From assembly GCA_964517065.1 (NCBI GenBank), contig CAZFBK010000001.1, positions 46,887 through 110,886 on the forward strand: a stretch of 64,000 nt of DNA, given 5' to 3'. Every line of letters begins with the position of its first letter. Position 1 is the first letter of the stretch. The notes under the pieces were generated by a model. The model worked only from the letters and a program-made list of their open reading frames with translations. It did not search any database and was not told the origin of the DNA. The DNA comes from CAYYYA01 sp964517065 (GTDB lineage Bacteria > Patescibacteriota > Patescibacteriia > UBA1558 > 2-01-FULL-52-15). This document shows positions 59,811 through 64,000 of the stretch, one piece after another. Position numbers and translations under genes: made by a program.

Positions 59811-62387
59811 ATGTATCTAGAAAAACTCGAAATCCAAGGCTTCAAATCTTTCGCCAACCCTACTCAGTTGGTTTTTAACCGTGAACTAACCTCCATCGTC
59901 GGTCCCAATGGTTCCGGTAAATCCAATATTGCCGACGCCGTCCGTTGGGTTCTCGGAGAACAAAGCGTGAAACTCCTGCGTGGCAAAAAATCCGACGACG
60001 TCATCTTCGCCGGCTCGGATAAGAAATCACGTCTCAGCTTCGCTCAAGTAGATATGTATCTTGATAATGCTGACAAACAAGCTCCTATTGATTATGAAAA
60101 AATTGTCATCAGTCGCAAAATCTATCGCGATGGTGAAAGCGAATATTTGTTAAACAATACTAAAGTTCGTCTGGCTGATATCCAGATCCTGCTGGCCAAG
60201 TCTAGAATTGGACAAAAATCCTACAGCGTCATTGGTCAGGGTACGGTTGATCATTTGTTAACCTTGTCCGCACAGGAACGCAAAGATTTCTTCGATGAAG
60301 CTACCGGTGTGAAGCAGTATCAGATGAAAAAAGATCAAGCAGTTAATAAATTATTGGCCACGCATGAGAATTTATTGCAGGCTGATCAAGTCTTGCAGGA
60401 AATCACTCCCCGCTTACGCTCTCTGGCACGTCAGGTCAAGCGTCTGGAAATCAAAGAAGAGCTAGAAACCAATTTGCACGAAGCGCAGACACATTATTAT
60501 TCTTATCTGACTGCGAATCTCTCTACTGAGCTAACACAAACGAAAAAGAACAAGACAACCGAAGAAGTTAAATTACAAAAGATCAAAACCGAACTAGACG
60601 GTATTCAGCATCAATTGGAAGGACAATCAACAGGACCGACTCGTTCAGAGGAATTTGATTTACTGCAGAGAAAACTAACTTCCTTGCAAGACGAATACAA
60701 TATTCTTAGTCGCGAAAAAACTCGCCTCGAAGGCAGTCGTGATTTGGAGTTGATGAAAACTGGCCAGCAAGATGTTGTCTGGCTGCAGGGGCGTCTCGAT
60801 GTTTTGAAAAATAAAGAACAGAAACTGACCATCAGTCTTGACGAGACCAAACACCGTGCTGACACCGTCGCCAAACAGCTAAAGCAACTAGATACACGCT
60901 GGCAGGAAATTAGTCGCAGCTGGAAGCAAGCTGAAACAGCTCTCTCGAAGAACGCCTCACCAGAGCAACATCTAGCGGAATTGATTGATGAGGCAGCTCA
61001 ACTAGAAACCGAGATGCAATCATTACAAACCTTGGTACACAAAGGTGATAACTGGCAAGAACTGCAACGTCTCTGGCAAGGCTTTACCAGCAAGCTCAAT
61101 ATTTTCATCGGCAAAATTCGCAATAAACCCACTACCTCCCAGCAGGAAATTGTCACCTCTTTTCAATCTCTGTCAGCTGATAAGGATAAACTCAACAGCG
61201 AGCTCCAAGAAGCTCGTATGACTGACCAGCAACTCAAACACGAGTTACAGACTATTGAACAACAATTGCAAGAAACCAAACAGGAAAGCCATAAGCTACA
61301 AGAACAGATCGAACAAACAGGCTCTGGCTCGGTCGTGAATGAAAAAGAGTTAGCTAACCTCAGCACCAAGCAACTAACCTTAGCTAAAGAAATTGAAACT
61401 TTAACCGCGCAAATTTCTTCTTTCAATCAATTAGAAGAAGGTAAAAAGACGAAAATTCTGGAGTGGCAGAAACAGTACAGCCGTTTACAATACGATTATA
61501 ATTTAATCTCCACTGAAGTTAATAAATATAATGTGGAGCTGGCCAAGCTAGAAACGCGTAACGAAGATTTGTCTCGAGAAATAGCGGAAGAATTCCCCAG
61601 CTTCCAAGCCACTAAAGTACAAACTCTCAATGCTGAAGAAGTGCGTAGTAAAATCTTAGACCTGAAACGTCAGCTAGCTATCGTCGGTAGTATCGATGAG
61701 AGCACACTGACAGAATACAAGGAAGTCAAAGAGCGCCATGAGTTCCTGACACATCAAACAACTGATCTCAATGAAGCCATGGGCTCGCTGAAAAAATTAA
61801 TCAAAGAATTAGACGAAACGATTGCCAAACAATTTAACGAAAACTTCGTTCATATCAATAATTATTTTGGTAAATATTTCAAGAAATTATTTAGCGGTGG
61901 TAATGCTAAGTTGATTTTGGAGATGCATGAACCACAGGAGGAAGTTGGAAGTTTGGAGTTGGAAGTTGGGGAACATACGGAATCTACTGTTGCTCCGGAG
62001 GATAAGAAAAAACTGACTTTTGAATCGCTTGATTACGGTATTGAAATTATCGCCACACCTCCGGGCAAGAAATTATCCGGTATCAATATGCTCTCCGGCG
62101 GTGAGAAAGCTTTGACTGCTATTGCTTTGATCTCTGCTATCATTGCCAATAATCCTTCTCCTTTTGTCTTACTGGATGAAGTGGACGCCGCCTTGGATGA
62201 AGCAAACTCAATTCGTTTCGCTGATATCATCAGTGAGCTGTCAGACAAAACTCAATTCATCGCTATCACCCATAACCGTGCAACCATGCATAACGCCAAG
62301 ATTCTCTACGGAGTCACTATGGGCGATGATGGTATTTCTCGTTTGTTGTCGGTTAACTTCTCTGAAGCGGATAAAATTGCAGCGTAG
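59811..62387 (+). CDS. smc: Short SMC protein (858 residues) with an in-frame word-like insert
   Basis: A chromosome-condensation ATPase starting at ATG 59811 (MYLEKLEIQGFKSFA). Walker A is GPNGSGKSN near residue 34, the ABC signature is LSGGEKALTA near 760, and Walker B is FVLLDEVDAALDE near 785. Head domains cover about 1-170 and 650-858, with coiled coils between. The family is usually near 1150-1200 residues, and I find no typical hinge domain in the middle; only a short non-coil stretch occurs near 410-450 (WQELQRLWQGFTSKLNIFIG). Residues about 708-722 (EEVGSLELEVGEH) come from a spacer-type repeat at 61941-61970. Confidence 0.92.
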   Translation: MYLEKLEIQGFKSFANPTQLVFNRELTSIVGPNGSGKSNIADAVRWVLGEQSVKLLRGKKSDDVIFAGSDKKSRLSFAQVDMYLDNADKQAPIDYEKIVISRKIYRDGESEYLLNNTKVRLADIQILLAKSRIGQKSYSVIGQGTVDHLLTLSAQERKDFFDEATGVKQYQMKKDQAVNKLLATHENLLQADQVLQEITPRLRSLARQVKRLEIKEELETNLHEAQTHYYSYLTANLSTELTQTKKNKTTEEVKLQKIKTELDGIQHQLEGQSTGPTRSEEFDLLQRKLTSLQDEYNILSREKTRLEGSRDLELMKTGQQDVVWLQGRLDVLKNKEQKLTISLDETKHRADTVAKQLKQLDTRWQEISRSWKQAETALSKNASPEQHLAELIDEAAQLETEMQSLQTLVHKGDNWQELQRLWQGFTSKLNIFIGKIRNKPTTSQQEIVTSFQSLSADKDKLNSELQEARMTDQQLKHELQTIEQQLQETKQESHKLQEQIEQTGSGSVVNEKELANLSTKQLTLAKEIETLTAQISSFNQLEEGKKTKILEWQKQYSRLQYDYNLISTEVNKYNVELAKLETRNEDLSREIAEEFPSFQATKVQTLNAEEVRSKILDLKRQLAIVGSIDESTLTEYKEVKERHEFLTHQTTDLNEAMGSLKKLIKELDETIAKQFNENFVHINNYFGKYFKKLFSGGNAKLILEMHEPQEEVGSLELEVGEHTESTVAPEDKKKLTFESLDYGIEIIATPPGKKLSGINMLSGGEKALTAIALISAIIANNPSPFVLLDEVDAALDEANSIRFADIISELSDKTQFIAITHNRATMHNAKILYGVTMGDDGISRLLSVNFSEADKIAA
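61941..61970 (+). repeat. Word-like repeat inside smc
   Basis: gaagtttggagttggaag (61948-61965) is the exact reverse complement of the spacer word at 47448-47465. It is read in frame in smc. Confidence 0.7.
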
Positions 62388-62402
62388 TACCACCCCACCT
62401 CT

Positions 62403-62462
62403 CCTCCCCTTAGTAAGGGGAGGTAAAACTTTTCCGCGTTACCCCTCCTTGCTAAGGAGGGG
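62403..62462. repeat. Paired hairpins downstream of smc
   Basis: cctccccttag-taaggggagg (62403-62423) and cccctccttg-ctaaggagggg (62442-62462) are two related palindromes. The ggggaggt tail repeats the first arm. No T-run follows. Confidence 0.7.
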
Positions 62463-62496
62463 ATTCAGGGGAGGTCTAAAAAATTAAGTAAAAAAT

Positions 62497-62835
62497 ATGA
62501 ATCTCTCCCAAATGCCCCTGACCCAAAAAAAGTGCGTCGTTTGCGAAGTCGGCGGACCGGCCATGCCCGCTGATCAGGCTCAAGAATTACTCAAACAAAT
62601 TTCCGGCTGGGGAATCAAACCTGATGGACATCTCTGGAAAACCTTCAAACAAGAAGATTATTTGAAGACATTAGAATTTATAAATAAAGTCGGTCAGCTA
62701 GCAGAAACAGAAGGCCACCACCCCACTATCCATTTCACCTGGGGTCGCGCCGATATCGAGCTCTATACTCACGCAGTTAAAGGATTGTCTGAAAACGACT
62801 TCATCCTTGCTGCCAAGATCGACGAGCTTAAATAA
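62497..62835 (+). CDS. phhB: 4a-hydroxytetrahydrobiopterin dehydratase (PCD/DCoH family)
   Basis: A 112-residue protein of typical length. It has the family motif EGHHPTIHFTWGRADIELYT followed by HAVKGLSENDFILAAKID. The N-terminus carries a CVVC pair. Known members dehydrate the pterin carbinolamine made by aromatic amino acid hydroxylases. No hydroxylase is in the window, so another pterin-related role is possible. It lies 110 bp after smc, with two hairpins between. Confidence 0.92.
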   Translation: MNLSQMPLTQKKCVVCEVGGPAMPADQAQELLKQISGWGIKPDGHLWKTFKQEDYLKTLEFINKVGQLAETEGHHPTIHFTWGRADIELYTHAVKGLSENDFILAAKIDELK

Positions 62836-62852
62836 GCAGTCCCGCTCCCCAT

Positions 62853-62890
62853 CTGGTTTCTGCGAGCCCAGCAGGGCGCGGCAGTCTAGT
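62853..62890. repeat. Dispersed tggtttctgcgag element, copy C
   Basis: It starts ctggtttctgcgagcc and ends gcagtctagt. It is a single-arm copy in the spacer after phhB. The rest of 62891-62968 shows nothing recognisable. Confidence 0.6.
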
Positions 62891-62968
62891 CTTTCATTTA
62901 GTATAAACCCGATTTCTTCCCTTCAGCAGACTCAGGACAGACAAGCTAGATATCGAACTCGCAAACGA

Positions 62969-62996
62969 TTGACAACAAAATGCTAAATGTTAAACT
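62969..62996 (+). promoter_or_regulatory. Promoter of the RHH-like micro-gene
   Basis: Perfect TTGACA (62969-62974), 16 bp and TAAACT (62991-62996). Transcription would begin near 63003. Confidence 0.6.
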
Positions 62997-63010
62997 AATG
63001 TCACCCTAAA

Positions 63011-63024
63011 CATACGTTCGTATG
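63011..63024 (+). promoter_or_regulatory. Palindrome at the micro-gene start
   Basis: CATACGTTCGTATG is a perfect palindrome whose last three bases are the start codon. Its place fits an autoregulatory operator or a small hairpin at the ribosome site. Confidence 0.5.
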
Positions 63025-63150
63025 AACTCGCACATAGAGAGATCAGTCGCGAGAGTACGTCGAGTACAGTTGAATTTTGACGAGCCTTGGATCATTGACG
63101 CGCTTGATTCCCTATCGGGAAGATTGGATCGGCAAAGCCAGGTTCTATGA
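63022..63150 (+). CDS. 42-residue RHH-like peptide
   Basis: A short frame from ATG 63022 to TGA at 63148-63150. The peptide is basic at first (ERSVARVRR), then VQLNFDEPWIIDALDSLSGR, which resembles the strand and first helix of ribbon-helix-helix DNA-binding proteins; the second helix is absent. It has its own promoter, a palindrome at the start and a terminator, which favours a real gene. It might instead be a leader peptide or a decayed antitoxin. No toxin gene is seen. Confidence 0.5.
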   Translation: MNSHIERSVARVRRVQLNFDEPWIIDALDSLSGRLDRQSQVL

Positions 63151-63166
63151 AAAATTCCAATTATAC

Positions 63167-63199
63167 AAAACCTCTATGTTTAGGGTTTTTATTTTTTTT
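63167..63199 (+). terminator. Terminator of the micro-gene
   Basis: The stem aaaacct / agggtttt (a small bulge) is followed by a T-run (63190-63199). Between here and 63392 I see no gene. Confidence 0.65.
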
Positions 63200-63392
63200 G
63201 CGTTAGGGTTTGGGGGTCTTCATTCAAGCCAAACCACAAGCGCCCAAAAAACTTGAACACAAGGCTTTTTGAAAACCCCTAAGAATTTTACCTGCTTATA
63301 CTTATGATTATCGGATGCGAATTTCTCTAAAAAATGATATAATCTTGACATAGAGACAGCTATGGAGTAAGCTCATAAATCCTACAAAATAT

Positions 63393-63944
63393 ATGCTTGC
63401 TACATCAACTCAATCACTACAAATTACGGAATTAGCCATTACCATTAAAGACTGGTTAACAATTCTGGGGATACCAGCTATTATAGTAGCTCTTCTATTT
63501 ATTGGGAGAAAACTCCAAATTTTAGATGACCTAAAAAAGACCGTTGAAAAGATTAAACATAATATTAAGGCCATGGCGGACTCAATGATCAATTCTGATC
63601 TAGTTTTCGACCATACAAAACTGCAGAGTTATAGTCCCTTTAAATTGACAGAAAAAGGAAAAGAATATTTGGAAAAAATAGGTTTTATATCTACATTTAA
63701 TTCCAACAAAGAAATTTTCTTTGATTGTATTGACATGGATCATCCAAAAACAAAATATGACGTAGAGCTGGCTGCTTATAGATCAATGTTACTACTACGA
63801 AACAAGGAGGATCTAATGAAACCTATTAAGATCCACCTCTATAATAACCCAAATGATGAAGAATCTTTTGAAAGTATTTCCAGATATGCAGGGGTCTATA
63901 TTAGAGACCAATATCTAGATCTACACCCTGAGATAGTTGAATAA
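63393..63944 (+). CDS. Membrane-anchored hypothetical protein
   Basis: A 183-residue protein. One transmembrane helix (residues 21-42) follows a short N-terminus, then a soluble cytoplasmic or external domain with TDKKTVEKIKHN-like helices. The middle contains PFKLTEKGKEYLEKIGF, the kind of segment seen in winged-helix or MarR-type proteins. No family is recognised. It is A+T-rich. The window ends 56 bp after its stop, with nothing clear in that end. Confidence 0.65.
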   Translation: MLATSTQSLQITELAITIKDWLTILGIPAIIVALLFIGRKLQILDDLKKTVEKIKHNIKAMADSMINSDLVFDHTKLQSYSPFKLTEKGKEYLEKIGFISTFNSNKEIFFDCIDMDHPKTKYDVELAAYRSMLLLRNKEDLMKPIKIHLYNNPNDEESFESISRYAGVYIRDQYLDLHPEIVE

Positions 63945-64000
63945 TATTGACATTCTCCTCCCACTATAGTAATATCCGCCTATCAATATTCTCCCCGCAT

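Noticed and set aside
1..64000. CRISPR array, prophage, IS element or integron
   Set aside because: No evenly spaced direct repeats, transposase, integrase or phage genes are visible; the scattered orphan cassettes have no attC-like sites I can recognise.
63945..64000. Possible promoter at the window end (TTGACA with TATAGT)
   Set aside because: The boxes are only about 12 bp apart, too close for a normal promoter, and nothing downstream can be seen.

Overview
The window looks like a chromosomal segment of a Candidate Phyla Radiation (Patescibacteria) bacterium. This is inferred from three things. Genes are short and densely packed, with unusual fusions. A PrgI/VirB4/VirB6-like secretion cluster lies beside ordinary housekeeping genes. 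Many lineage-restricted, membrane-anchored proteins have no recognisable family. An ABY1-type lineage is plausible but not shown by the sequence. There is no rRNA, CRISPR array, transposase or prophage; one tRNA (Glu, TTC) is present.

Layout. 1-1444: incomplete surface protein (minus). 1.5-6.9 kb: membrane stress and protein quality control (DUF5666-like protein, LemA, HtpX, Clp ATPase) followed by ComF. 7.1-16.0 kb (minus): a type IV secretion-like operon running PrgI, TraC-like protein, VirB4 ATPase, VirB8-like membrane protein, further membrane proteins, a DsbA-like thioredoxin, a VirB2-like protein with a Cys-rich tail, and a glycosyltransferase. 16.3-17.5 kb: RNA/DNA methyltransferase. 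18.4-20.5 kb: rpsF-ssb-rpsR-efp. 20.9-34.9 kb (minus): a second secretion-like operon led by a calcium-repeat membrane protein and a 3066-residue Cys-rich secreted giant, then a VirB6-like polytopic protein and two paralogous soluble proteins. It starts from a consensus promoter followed by a structured leader. 35.4-39.6 kb: rsmA, MFS, tsaC, tsaE, tsaD. 39.7-41.6 kb: small orphan genes and a YgjP-type metallohydrolase. 41.85 kb: tRNA-Glu. 42.1-48.3 kb: Hsp20, VanW, membrane proteins, DUF3179 and a cupredoxin lipoprotein. About 48.6 kb (minus): a candidate 6S-like structured RNA. 48.9-50.7 kb: rpmF, a NusB-Nudix fusion, rnc. 50.9-56.2 kb: four tandem membrane-anchored PsbP-like paralogs. 56.3-59.5 kb: orphan genes, a beta-propeller protein and a divergent kinase-like protein. 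59.8-62.8 kb: a short SMC protein and pterin dehydratase. 63.0 kb: a tiny autonomous RHH-like unit; then a membrane-anchored protein at the edge.

How it fits together. The two minus-strand secretion-like operons flank the ribosomal genes. Together they supply an ATPase, channel components, a pilin-like subunit, a thiol oxidoreductase and a giant disulfide-rich surface protein, which suggests a machine that builds or exports a cell-surface structure. No coupling protein or relaxase is in the window. The genome has two gene-start styles. Many core genes begin exactly 6 nt after a -10 box (leaderless) or after pyrimidine-rich leaders without a Shine-Dalgarno. A scattered set of orphan genes instead has a TTGACA promoter, a leader, a strong GGAGG and a private terminator. 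Palindromic and word-like repeats fill intergenic space and have entered the coding sequences of tsaD and smc in frame.
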